The position numbers were made by a program, and so were the translations under genes. The notes below the pieces were generated by a model. That model was not told the origin of the DNA. It saw only the letters and a list, made by a program, of their open reading frames with translations, and made no database searches. A stretch of 38,909 nt of DNA. Source: an uncultured Actinomycetes bacterium (GTDB taxonomy: Bacteria > Actinomycetota > Actinomycetes > Mycobacteriales > Mycobacteriaceae). Location of the stretch: assembly GCA_903884065.1 (NCBI GenBank), contig CAISDL010000071.1:1-38909 (forward strand), read 5' to 3'. How positions within the stretch are numbered: position 1 is the first letter of the stretch; each line of letters starts with the position of its first letter. This document shows, in pieces, positions 17,610-25,251 of this stretch.

Positions 17610-17610
17610 A
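17590..17610. promoter_or_regulatory. Candidate operator in thiolase promoter (shared motif copy 2)
   Basis: ACCAACCGTTTGGT (17593-17606) is a 14-bp palindrome with one mismatched pair. Read on the minus strand, the wider site contains GACCAAACGGTTGGTTGG and matches 9195-9215 at 17 of 21 positions. It overlaps the promoter spacer, as expected for a repressor of TetR type. Confidence 0.55.
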
Positions 17611-19351
17611 GGGGGTCGCTGCGACTCTCGACATGGACCGGGACGTCGTCATCCCACGGCTGGCGAACCACCATGTCAGCGACATCGACCCAGCCCCGCT
17701 CGAACTCTCCGGTCGAGGCGTCCACAAGTCGGTAGCGCTGGGTCTGCCGGTGCAGGGGCTGGGCGTCGAGCAGCACCACCCGCACCTCTCCCGGCTCGAA
17801 CCCACAACGCCGCTGCAGCGCTGCGATCAACTGCTCGTTATGCATGTGCCCATCGCCGAAATTCCAGCCGATGGCCATGCTGCAGATCCGCTCGCCGTCG
17901 GTCACCGAGTAGGCATCTTCATCGACATCGTTGTTGTCGAAGGCCATCGCCCGGTGCGCGAGAGTGAACAGCGCCCTGCCGTGGGTGTTGAAGCCGCGGA
18001 ATGCGTAGCCCATATAGATCGGGATCTGGGCAGCCTCCTTGCTGCCGTAGAACTTCTCCAGTTGCGCGGCCGGCATATTGGCGATCGCGACGACGCCGGC
18101 GTCGATCTTGGCTTCCGCGGACGGTGTGACGCACCACAGCGTGGTGTCCCAGTTACCGGCGTAGTAGCGCATTCCGGGCAGGAAGGAGATCTTGTGCGGC
18201 AACAGATTTCCGGCGACGACGATGCCGGCCATGACGACGAACAGAATCACCGGAAGCGGGTTGGTCATGTCGGACAGTCCGATGTCGGCGTGGCCGACGA
18301 AGAGGAACAGCACACAGAAGATCATGAAGACGTTCCACTCCAGCGGCACTCCCATCGGGATCGCCGAGAGGATGCCGAGATGGAAGCAGACCATCACGAA
18401 TGCCGCGACAGCCGTGGGCCAGCCGCCGTGGGAGAAGAACAGCACCGCCGGAATGAGCATTTCGATGGCGGTGCTCAGATGCGCGACGAGTCGGGAAAGC
18501 CGGCCCGGGCGAAGGTCGTCGGGGAAATGCTCGAAGAAGGCGCGTTTGATCGCCCGCGGCCGGATCACCGGGCTGTTGGACATCATCGTGGAGACGACGA
18601 ACGGGAAGTGCTTGGTGAGTTTCGAGGTGGCCGCGCCCATCCAGATCACCACGCAGACAAGCTTGGCGGCCACGAGCACGTTGGGTCCGCCGAACAGGAA
18701 CGCCGCCACGAACGGGGCGTAAACCTCCCCGCGGGCAGCCAGGAAGATGACCTTGTCGCGCAGCCCTGCCAGTCCCAGCAGCACCAGCACGGCCCAGGAT
18801 TGCCAGGCCGGCAGTAGGCCGATGTCGGTGCCCAGCGCCGGGATCGGCCCGGTGCCGTTGGACAACAGCGCGACGAGCAGCACCGTCAGCAGCGACCCGT
18901 ACAGCACGATGTCGATCGGGTCGCGGTTGTCGCCGCGGGTCAGCGGCACCCGACTCGGCCAGGGTGGCAGCCGGATGGTGTTGGGCCGCAACCAGTAGAT
19001 GATTGATCCCATCGGGGGGTAGAACCGGTTGTTCAGCGGGCCGAATCCGCAGCCCAGCCCGACGACCTCGAATGCCATGGTGAACAACACGACCTTCTGG
19101 AACACGATCGGCTCGGTCCACCACTCGCCGATGTTGCTCCAGCCGTCGATGCCCGTCGTGGCCAACGCGAATAGCGCGGCCCCGAGGATGTAGAGCCCGA
19201 TCTTGACGACGTAGAACAGGTGCAGTGCCACCGGCGTGCCGAACCCCACCTCGGCCCAGTGCCGGGCCATCGGCCGGATCTTCTCCGAACGGCTGCCCGC
19301 GGCCCATTGCTCGAAGTCGAGCACGGGCACTTCCTGCTTGAGAAACCCCAT
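17606..19351 (-). CDS. DUF3556 transmembrane protein
   Basis: A 581-residue membrane protein of the actinobacterial DUF3556 family; function unknown. The N-terminal part starts MGFLKQEVPVLDFEQWAAG, then HWAEVGFGTPVALHLFYVVKIGLYIL begins a series of about ten hydrophobic segments reaching to about residue 410. The last 170 residues look soluble and are rich in His/Asn/Asp (GWNFGDGHMHNEQLIAALQ). By position it may match Rv1132. I placed the start at ATG 19351, with AGGAAAGAAG upstream, rather than 21 codons earlier, because that extension would run into the preceding gene. It lies 10 bp behind the acyltransferase gene and is probably co-transcribed, suggesting a joint role in lipid metabolism or export. 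Its 3' end overlaps the thiolase promoter region. Confidence 0.9.
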   Translation of the reverse strand: MGFLKQEVPVLDFEQWAAGSRSEKIRPMARHWAEVGFGTPVALHLFYVVKIGLYILGAALFALATTGIDGWSNIGEWWTEPIVFQKVVLFTMAFEVVGLGCGFGPLNNRFYPPMGSIIYWLRPNTIRLPPWPSRVPLTRGDNRDPIDIVLYGSLLTVLLVALLSNGTGPIPALGTDIGLLPAWQSWAVLVLLGLAGLRDKVIFLAARGEVYAPFVAAFLFGGPNVLVAAKLVCVVIWMGAATSKLTKHFPFVVSTMMSNSPVIRPRAIKRAFFEHFPDDLRPGRLSRLVAHLSTAIEMLIPAVLFFSHGGWPTAVAAFVMVCFHLGILSAIPMGVPLEWNVFMIFCVLFLFVGHADIGLSDMTNPLPVILFVVMAGIVVAGNLLPHKISFLPGMRYYAGNWDTTLWCVTPSAEAKIDAGVVAIANMPAAQLEKFYGSKEAAQIPIYMGYAFRGFNTHGRALFTLAHRAMAFDNNDVDEDAYSVTDGERICSMAIGWNFGDGHMHNEQLIAALQRRCGFEPGEVRVVLLDAQPLHRQTQRYRLVDASTGEFERGWVDVADMVVRQPWDDDVPVHVESRSDPL

Positions 19352-19361
19352 AGCTTCTTTC

Positions 19362-20660
19362 CTAACCGTCGAGATGGACGTTTTGGCGGGATTGACTGGC
19401 AGTTTCCCGCCCAAACCGACATTTGGGCGCCGGCGGACAACCTAGGGCATGCGCCAACCGGTCGACGTAGTCATCGACGTCGAGGATCGCCGGGTCGGCG
19501 TTCACGCTGACCGCCACCGCCTCACCTATTCCGTGCACCCCGTGGGTCAGGCCCATCATCGGCGACAACGCCGGGTAGCCGCCGGTCAGCACGACCCGGT
19601 GCCCGCCGAAGGTCAGGTCCGCCCGGCCGCGGTTGACGCTGGAGACCACGGTGTGGGCGGACACCGTCGACGGCCGGACGGCAGGGTCGAACCGACGCAT
19701 CCCCCAGCGCAGCAGCGGGGCCGGCACGGAGGCGAAGGCGGCAACCGAGGCCTGCGTGGCGGGGTGCTCGGAACGACGGCGTTGGACGCGTAATTCCCAG
19801 GCGATCCGGGCGGCCCGCCGCTCGCGATCGAGTTCCGGGTGCAGGCCGATGTTGACGTTGCGGAAGTTGTTGCGCGCCTGCGCTGTCGGTGAGCCCGCCA
19901 TCGGCACCTCCGCACCGAGCAGACTTACGTCCTCACCCCGGGCGGCGAGGTAACCGCCGAGGGCCTCGCCGACTGCCGTCAGCGCCGCCACCGTCACCGT
20001 CGGGCGACGCAACCTCGCCCGGTCGACCACCAGTGTGCGCAGCACCGGCGTTCCCGTCCCCCGCGCGTTGACACTCAACGCCGGACGCGGCCCCGGCGGG
20101 GGTTCCAGCGACCCTGTCTCGGTGTCGCGGACCATCGTCCGGTGCGCGCGCGCCGCACTGATCCCCCGCCACAGCAGGTTTCCGGGGTTCGGGGTCACCG
20201 CCGGTATCGGCGCGCGGCGGCCGAGCAGTGCGGCGGCCAGTGCCGCGGATCGGGTCCCGTCCCCGACCGCATGCGACATCTGCACGACGACGACCGATGG
20301 CGGGAAAACGTGCACGCGCCAGGGCATTTCGGTGGCGTCGAGTTGGTCGAGCAACGCGACCGACACCAGACAGCAGCGCCAGTCACCTATCGCCTCAGGG
20401 ACTTCCCGATGAACCACGAACTGCTCGTCGCGCACCTCACCGCGCACCCACCGCGGATAACGCCACCGGCTGCCGTCGCACACCCGCAACCGCAATTCCC
20501 CGCACACCCGCGCGTTGCGGCGCACCCCGTCGAGCGCGGCAGGGACATCGGGCGCGCCGTCGAAGACGAACACCAGGAATTGGTCGTTGGGCACCTTCTC
20601 CGAGAGCCACAGCAGCTGGGCATCGGCCGCCGCCATCCGCTCCGAAGACACGGCCATCAT
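19362..20660 (-). CDS. WS/DGAT-like acyltransferase family protein with altered active-site motif
   Basis: A 432-residue protein with the layout of wax ester synthase / diacylglycerol acyltransferases: an N-terminal condensation-type half (about 1-200) and a WSD1-like C-terminal half with NNFRNVNIGLHPELD near residue 265 and the DFG-like trailing region SSVNRGRADLTFGGHRV near 365. The active-site HHxxxDG is SHAVGDG here: the first His is Ser129, but the catalytic second His130 and Asp134 are kept. It is somewhat shorter than typical WS/DGATs and diverged, so the acceptor may not be wax alcohol or diacylglycerol. It is followed 10 bp later by the DUF3556 gene, and is divergent from a small exported protein gene. 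Start assigned to ATG 20660; ATG 20657 is equally possible. Confidence 0.78.
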   Translation of the reverse strand: MMAVSSERMAAADAQLLWLSEKVPNDQFLVFVFDGAPDVPAALDGVRRNARVCGELRLRVCDGSRWRYPRWVRGEVRDEQFVVHREVPEAIGDWRCCLVSVALLDQLDATEMPWRVHVFPPSVVVVQMSHAVGDGTRSAALAAALLGRRAPIPAVTPNPGNLLWRGISAARAHRTMVRDTETGSLEPPPGPRPALSVNARGTGTPVLRTLVVDRARLRRPTVTVAALTAVGEALGGYLAARGEDVSLLGAEVPMAGSPTAQARNNFRNVNIGLHPELDRERRAARIAWELRVQRRRSEHPATQASVAAFASVPAPLLRWGMRRFDPAVRPSTVSAHTVVSSVNRGRADLTFGGHRVVLTGGYPALSPMMGLTHGVHGIGEAVAVSVNADPAILDVDDYVDRLAHALGCPPAPKCRFGRETASQSRQNVHLDG

Positions 20661-20731
20661 TGTGACGTGATTCGTCGGTGGGGGCGCGTAGCGTGACTTT
20701 CCTCATCACTTCAGCGTCAAGGAGGCTGCAT

Positions 20732-20971
20732 ATGCGACGTATCGCCATAGCCATCGCCACAGCCGGAATCGTCGCCGGATCGCTTGCTGGTGCACAGACT
20801 GCGAGCGCGGCGTCCACCAACGACATCGCCCCGCCGCCCGCGCCGGTGCAACCCTTCCCCACACCGATCATTGCCGGGCTGGACTGCGGTTTCACGACCG
20901 GCTGGGCGGGTTGCGGCCCCGGGTGGATCTGGCGCAACGGCTGGCGGGGTCCCGCCTGCTACGTCTGCTGA
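20732..20971 (+). CDS. Small exported four-cysteine protein
   Basis: A 79-residue protein with a clear signal peptide (MRRIAIAIATAGIVAGSLAG, cleavage after TASA at residue 26). The mature chain of about 53 residues has a Pro-rich start and four Cys (52, 61, 76, 79) with Gly/Trp-rich spacing (DCGFTTGWAGCGPGW, GPACYVC), suggesting two disulfides. No family is recognised. The start ATG 20732 has an excellent AAGGAGG seven bases upstream; a TAGCGT -10 candidate is at 20688-20693. It is followed 46 bp later by another exported protein gene in the same direction. Role unknown; a secreted peptide with an extracellular target or structural role is possible. Confidence 0.75.
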   Translation: MRRIAIAIATAGIVAGSLAGAQTASAASTNDIAPPPAPVQPFPTPIIAGLDCGFTTGWAGCGPGWIWRNGWRGPACYVC

Positions 20972-21017
20972 TCAACCGCCACCGCGGATCACCACGACCG
21001 GATTGGACATCCACACC

Positions 21018-21536
21018 ATGAAACGCATTCATCTGGCCGTCTGCCTCGCCGGGCTGATGTCCGCCGCGACGATCGGGGCCGGTACGGCGTCGGCCGACGA
21101 TTACACCGCGCTGCTCATCGACCCGAACTTCGTCTTCGACACCGTCCAGTACACCGGTGGTGCACCCACCGCGAACCCCGACGGCCAGCCCGGAGCCGCC
21201 AGGGTCTTCACCCACAACGACGGCCGCTCGATCACCGACACCGTGTGGGTGCTGCCCGACCCGGCCGCCGCGACCGCGGCGATCACCGCGGCCCAGACCG
21301 CCGCCGGGATCGCCAACCCGAAGTCCGAGCCGGTGCAGGTCGGAGACGGTGGAACCTTCATCTCGGGCACATCGGCCGACGGTTCGCAGTCCCTGGGCCT
21401 ACTGACCTTCACCCAGGGCAGTGCGGCCACGACCATCGAGTTCGTCGGTCCGGCCAACGACCCCCCGGACGCCACGCTGGCCACCGATCTCGGTCAGGCG
21501 CAGGATGCGCTGATCAAGAGCCGGATGGGTGGCTAG
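21018..21536 (+). CDS. Exported protein of unknown function
   Basis: A 172-residue secreted protein. The signal peptide (MKRIHLAVCLAGLMSAATIG..., cleavage after TASA near residue 26) is followed by a mature domain of about 146 residues with DDYTALLIDPNFVFD at its start, an Ala-rich helix (PDPAAATAAITAAQTAAG), alternating beta-rich stretches (FISGTSADGSQSLGLLTFTQG) and a helical end. The Cys within the signal helix is not in a lipobox. The shape recalls small mycobacterial exported proteins, but I cannot name a family. It overlaps the start of the following SDR gene by 8 bp, so translation is probably linked. Confidence 0.8.
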   Translation: MKRIHLAVCLAGLMSAATIGAGTASADDYTALLIDPNFVFDTVQYTGGAPTANPDGQPGAARVFTHNDGRSITDTVWVLPDPAAATAAITAAQTAAGIANPKSEPVQVGDGGTFISGTSADGSQSLGLLTFTQGSAATTIEFVGPANDPPDATLATDLGQAQDALIKSRMGG

Positions 21537-22308
21537 CGCCCTCGTCACCGGGGCCTCGTCGGGCATCGGCGCCGCCATCGCGCGGGAGTTGCACGGCCGC
21601 GGCCACCACGTCGTCCTGACCGCCAGGCGAGCTGACCTGCTCGCCGAGCTTGCCGCCGAGTTGGGCGAGCGGACTTCGGTTGTGCCGGCTGAACTTTCCC
21701 GTGCCGCCGAGCGTGCCGCGCTCCCTGCGCGGGTTGAGGCGCTGGGTCTGCAGATCGACCTCCTGGTGAACAACGCGGGCCTGTCCACGATGGGGCCGCA
21801 GCACCGCGCCGACCCGGACGCCGAACTCACGGTGATCGAAGTCGACGTGGCCGCTCTCGTCGATCTGTGTGTCCGCTTCACCCCGGCGATGGTGGCCCGG
21901 GGAACGGGGTCCGTGCTCAACGTCGCGTCGGTCGGGGCGTTCGGTCCGCTGCCCGGCCAGGCCGTGTACGGCGCCGCCAAGGCGTTCGTCCTCTCCTACA
22001 CCCACGCACTGCGCGCCGAACTGCGCGGCACCGGCGTCAGCGCGTCAGTGCTGTGCCCGGGACCGGTGCACACTGGTTTCGGCGAGCGCGCCGGGTTCTC
22101 CGACGCCGACGCGGAGGCCCTGCTGCCGGCCCCGCTGTGGGTGTCGGCCACCGACGTCGCCCGCGAGGCGGTCGACGGCCTCGAGTCGGGACGACCGGTG
22201 ATCATTCCGGGTCGGCTGAACCGGGCCGCTGCCGCGCTGTATCACCTCGCCCCGCGGCGACTGCTGGTGCCACTGCTGGCCCGCAGCCACCCCGGAGTCA
22301 AGCGCTGA
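21529..22308 (+). CDS. Short-chain dehydrogenase/reductase
   Basis: A 259-residue classical SDR. It has TGASSGIGAAIARELHGRGHHVVLTARR (7-34), NNAG near residue 84, and the catalytic SVGAF...YGAAKAF (Ser about 129, Tyr about 143, Lys about 147), followed by PGPVHTGF. The last 40 residues (LNRAAAALYHLAPRRLLVPLLARSHP) are hydrophobic and basic, as in DltE/acyl-reductase-like SDRs that associate with membranes. An Arg two positions after the loop (TARR) favours NADPH. Substrate unknown. It starts at GTG 21529 inside the end of the exported protein gene. It converges on an epoxide-hydrolase-like gene 11 bp away. Confidence 0.88.
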   Translation: MASALVTGASSGIGAAIARELHGRGHHVVLTARRADLLAELAAELGERTSVVPAELSRAAERAALPARVEALGLQIDLLVNNAGLSTMGPQHRADPDAELTVIEVDVAALVDLCVRFTPAMVARGTGSVLNVASVGAFGPLPGQAVYGAAKAFVLSYTHALRAELRGTGVSASVLCPGPVHTGFGERAGFSDADAEALLPAPLWVSATDVAREAVDGLESGRPVIIPGRLNRAAAALYHLAPRRLLVPLLARSHPGVKR

Positions 22309-22319
22309 TAATCCCGTCA

Positions 22320-23207
22320 TCAAGCGCCGAGGAACTCAACGACGCGGCGGCCGACCTCATCGGGCCGCTCGAGTTGCAGGAAGTGCCCGGCCCCGTCGAC
22401 GACGGCCACGTCGCTTCCGACAGGCAGGGCGGACCGGACGAAGGGCGTGAAATCCGCTGTCATGCAACCGTCGTCGGCGCCGTGCAGGTACAGCGTCGGC
22501 AGCTGCGGCGGGGCGGTCCACCACCGGTGCAGTTCGGCGTAGCGGGCCGGCGGCCGGTAGTTGCGGATCGTCGCACGGTACGGCCCCAACGCCGCGCGCC
22601 AGCGGTCCGGCGCCCCGATTGCGGCGTCGACGTGGCGCAGGTCCTCACCGGCTCCGTACCCGGGTGACCACCGTCGCCAGAGCAGCGGAACGATCCAGGA
22701 TGCCGAGCGCTCCGGAGCGAACGGCAACTGGAAGTAGCTGATGTACCAGCTGCGCAACAACTGACGGGGCAACAACCGCACGAGTGCCGCGCTGCGACCG
22801 GTCTTCAGCGCCGCCGAGGGCGGCACCGACATCACGACCGCTTTGCGAAACGGGCTGTCCGGCATGGCGGCCAGCCCCGTGGCGACGATGGCGCCCCAGT
22901 CGTGGCCGATCACCACGTCGGCGTCGGTGGGGTTGCTCGCCGCCAGCACCTGCAGGGCGTCGTCCATCAATGCCCCTAGGTGATAGGCCCGGTCGCTGGG
23001 CAACGAGGACGGCACATACCCGCGCATGAATGGCGCGATCACCCGGTAGCCCGCCGCCACCAGATGCGGCGCCAGTTTGCGAAAACCGTAGGCGGTGTCG
23101 GGAAATCCGTGCAGGCACAAGGCAATCGGGCCTTCTTCCGGACCCCAGCTCAGGGCGCGCAACTGCACCGTGGGTGCGGCGACGTCAATCCAGCGCGGCT
23201 CGGTCAT
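22320..23207 (-). CDS. Alpha/beta hydrolase, epoxide hydrolase-like
   Basis: A 295-residue alpha/beta hydrolase of the epoxide hydrolase / haloalkane dehalogenase group. HGFPDTAY (33-40) forms the oxyanion region, the nucleophile Asp103 lies in GHDWGA, and His275 in GAGHFLQLERP is the base; an acidic residue in HGADDGC completes the triad. The cap region contains WYISYFQLPF, placing a Tyr where epoxide hydrolases have an epoxide-binding tyrosine. The start ATG 23207 is preceded by GGAGG and avoids overlap with the gene upstream. It lies 11 bp behind two Mce-associated membrane protein genes and is probably in their operon, suggesting it acts on an imported hydrophobic compound. Confidence 0.87.
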   Translation of the reverse strand: MTEPRWIDVAAPTVQLRALSWGPEEGPIALCLHGFPDTAYGFRKLAPHLVAAGYRVIAPFMRGYVPSSLPSDRAYHLGALMDDALQVLAASNPTDADVVIGHDWGAIVATGLAAMPDSPFRKAVVMSVPPSAALKTGRSAALVRLLPRQLLRSWYISYFQLPFAPERSASWIVPLLWRRWSPGYGAGEDLRHVDAAIGAPDRWRAALGPYRATIRNYRPPARYAELHRWWTAPPQLPTLYLHGADDGCMTADFTPFVRSALPVGSDVAVVDGAGHFLQLERPDEVGRRVVEFLGA

Positions 23208-23218
23208 CGCGTGCCTCC

Positions 23219-23713
23219 CTAAATCGGATCGAAGCCGGAGATCAGCCACCGGCCGTCGAGGTTGTCCATGGTGACCCGCACGGCGGAATTGGTCTGCGTC
23301 GGCGCAGCCGAACCGACGGCCATGGTCTGGTCGACGTAGGCCAGGACGACGGCGTGGTGGGCGTCGGCCGACACCACCGCGGCGGCGGGCACCGTGGCGG
23401 TGGCGGTGATGCGCTTGCCGACGGCTTCAGGCACCACGACGGTCTTGACCAGTTGGGCGTAGTCGTCGAGGAATCGTCCGGTGAGCCGGTCGTTGGCGGC
23501 GGCCTCGAGGCTCTGCTGGGCGGTGGCCGGTTGGTAGCTCAGGATTGCGACGATCGAGTCGCGGGCGGCCTGGGCGGCTTCGTCACCGGCCCGCACCGCA
23601 TTTCGCCGGGCGCCGGAGTCCCAAAACAGCCAGGCCGCGGCGGCGGCCAGTGCCACGGCCAGCAGGGCCGAAGCGACGGCCCCCAGTCGGCTGCCGCCGA
23701 ACCTTTCGCTCAT
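23219..23713 (-). CDS. Mce-associated membrane protein (second of pair)
   Basis: A 164-residue protein with one N-terminal transmembrane helix (residues about 12-31, VASALLAVALAAAAAWLFW) and a periplasmic domain with the Mce-associated/NTF2-like pattern: AAQAARDSIVAILSYQPATAQQSLEAA, LTGRFLDDYAQLVKTVVVPEA, and DGRWLISGFDPI at the end. Mce-associated (Mam) proteins stabilise or assist Mce lipid importers at the membrane. The ATGA start overlaps the stop of the first Mam gene. No mce genes lie within the window, so this is an orphan pair that could serve a remote Mce complex. Its neighbour is the epoxide-hydrolase-like enzyme. Confidence 0.88.
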   Translation of the reverse strand: MSERFGGSRLGAVASALLAVALAAAAAWLFWDSGARRNAVRAGDEAAQAARDSIVAILSYQPATAQQSLEAAANDRLTGRFLDDYAQLVKTVVVPEAVGKRITATATVPAAAVVSADAHHAVVLAYVDQTMAVGSAAPTQTNSAVRVTMDNLDGRWLISGFDPI

Positions 23714-24276
23714 GGGACGAACTCCACTTCCGCGACCTTGTAGCCGTCATCGACTCGGGTGACGGTGACCCGGGTGCGCCATGACTTGGGCTGTTGTTCG
23801 GGGACGCCGCGGTTGGACGTCATCACGGTGAGCGCAACCAACACCCGAGCCGAGTCGCCGTCGGAGGACTCCAGGCCCGCCTCCCTGACGGTGCCCACCG
23901 AGGTCGACTGTGCTTTGCGGGCCGCCGCCGTGAAAGTCTCGGCGCGCTGGGCGAAGTCGTCGCGGAACGCTCCGGTCGAGGCATCCAGGATGCGCTGCAC
24001 GTCGCGGTCGATCTGGGTGTGGTCGATGGTGGTCAGCGCCAGCAGGCCTTCGCGGCCGGCGGCGACCATCTGCTCGGCCGCCGCGTCGTCCTGCCGGGCC
24101 TGCACGTCACGCCATCCCGCCCAGACATTCACGCCCACCAGTAGCGCGAACACTGCGGCGCCCGCGGAGAGAATCCGACGGCGACCCTGCGGTGACGCGA
24201 CCGGTTCGACGCCGGCGGTCCCCCGCAGTTCGTCGCCGGCGGTGGCCGCCGTCGGTTCGTCGGCCACCTCGGCCAT
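23710..24276 (-). CDS. Mce-associated membrane protein (first of pair)
   Basis: A 188-residue protein with an acidic N-terminal cytosolic tail (MAEVADEPTAATAGDE), one transmembrane helix at about 37-54 (AGAAVFALLVGVNVWAGW) and a periplasmic domain with the Mam layout (GREGLLALTTIDHTQIDRDVQRILDASTGAFRDDFAQRAETF, then a beta sheet ending YKVAEVEFVP). The start ATG 24276 has GGGAGGAG upstream, and a TACCGT -10 candidate lies at 24301-24306 on the minus strand; the frame is open for 79 more codons upstream, but these run through the divergent promoter and hydrolase start and are not protein-like. It resembles the pair Rv1363c/Rv1362c in type. Confidence 0.87.
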   Translation of the reverse strand: MAEVADEPTAATAGDELRGTAGVEPVASPQGRRRILSAGAAVFALLVGVNVWAGWRDVQARQDDAAAEQMVAAGREGLLALTTIDHTQIDRDVQRILDASTGAFRDDFAQRAETFTAAARKAQSTSVGTVREAGLESSDGDSARVLVALTVMTSNRGVPEQQPKSWRTRVTVTRVDDGYKVAEVEFVP

Positions 24277-24358
24277 GGTGACTCCTCCCACTGGGTCGAA
24301 ACGGTACCGCTGAGGAGCCCCGGTAGCGTGCGAGGGACACCGCGAAAGGAGTCCGCCC

Positions 24359-25213
24359 GTGAACGCCGGCCCGCAGCCTGTGCAGTTCCACGGGGATGGG
24401 TTGCTGACGTTGGTGGGCGACGAATGGAATCGTGCGGCACCGGGCTCCGACGGATCGCCGACGATCCTGATGTTGCACGGCGGCGGGCAGAACCGGTTCT
24501 CCTGGAAGAACACCGGCCAGGTGCTGGCCGATCGCGGGCTGCATGTGGTGGCACTCGATGCCCGCGGTCACGGCGACAGCGATCGCGCGCCGGCGGGGCG
24601 CTACACCATCGACGCACTGGCCCGCGATGTCGGCGCGGTGCTGGAGCAGATCGGGCGGCCGGTGGTGATCATCGGAGCGAGCATGGGTGGCATGACCGGG
24701 ATCGTTGCCGCCCAGGCGGCCGGGCCGCAGTCGGTGTGCAAGCTGGTGCTCGTCGACGTCGTGCCACGCTACGAGCACGAGGGCACCACCCGCATCCGCG
24801 ACTTCATGTCCCGTCATGTGCACGGGTTCGACACCCTGGAGCAGGCCGCCGATGCGATCGCCGACTATCTGCCGCATCGGCAGCGGCCACGCGATCTCGA
24901 CGGCCTGAAGAAGAATCTGCGCCACCGCGAGGGACGCTGGCACTGGCACTGGGATCCGGCGTTCGTGACCTCAGCCGGCGATGAGCCGTTCGTCGACCCC
25001 GATGCACTCGAACGCCTCGCCACGCAGCTGCGAATACCGATCCTGCTTATTCGGGGCAAGCTATCCGACGTCGTCAGCCCCGAGGGGGTCGAACGGTTCC
25101 TCGCAACGGTTCCGCACGCTCAGTTCGTCGAACTGTCCGAGGCCGGGCACACGGCAGCCGGGGACGACAACGACGCGTTCAGCGACGCGGTCGTCGCGTT
25201 CGTCACCCGCTGA
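24359..25213 (+). CDS. Alpha/beta hydrolase (serine type)
   Basis: A 284-residue alpha/beta hydrolase with a serine nucleophile: Ser108 in IIGASMGGMTG, HGGGQNRFSWKN (40-51) as the oxyanion region, DARGHGDSDRAPAGRY (68-82), and the base His264 in EAGHTAAGDDND. It is most like the non-haem peroxidase/esterase or 3-oxoadipate enol-lactonase-like group, but the substrate is not evident. The GTG start at 24359 has AAAGGAG upstream, and a TAGCGT -10 candidate lies at 24324-24329. It is divergent from the Mam operon over 82 bp that hold both promoters, so the two transcription units may share control. Confidence 0.88.
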   Translation: MNAGPQPVQFHGDGLLTLVGDEWNRAAPGSDGSPTILMLHGGGQNRFSWKNTGQVLADRGLHVVALDARGHGDSDRAPAGRYTIDALARDVGAVLEQIGRPVVIIGASMGGMTGIVAAQAAGPQSVCKLVLVDVVPRYEHEGTTRIRDFMSRHVHGFDTLEQAADAIADYLPHRQRPRDLDGLKKNLRHREGRWHWHWDPAFVTSAGDEPFVDPDALERLATQLRIPILLIRGKLSDVVSPEGVERFLATVPHAQFVELSEAGHTAAGDDNDAFSDAVVAFVTR

Positions 25214-25226
25214 ACCCTGCCGAGGG

Positions 25227-25251
25227 CCTTCCGGCGGACGTCAGCGGAAGG
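25227..25251. terminator. Candidate hairpin between hydrolase and methyltransferase genes
   Basis: CCTTCCG (25227-25233) pairs perfectly with CGGAAGG (25245-25251) around an 11-nt loop, at the junction of convergent genes and overlapping the methyltransferase stop codon. There is no U-tract. Confidence 0.35.
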
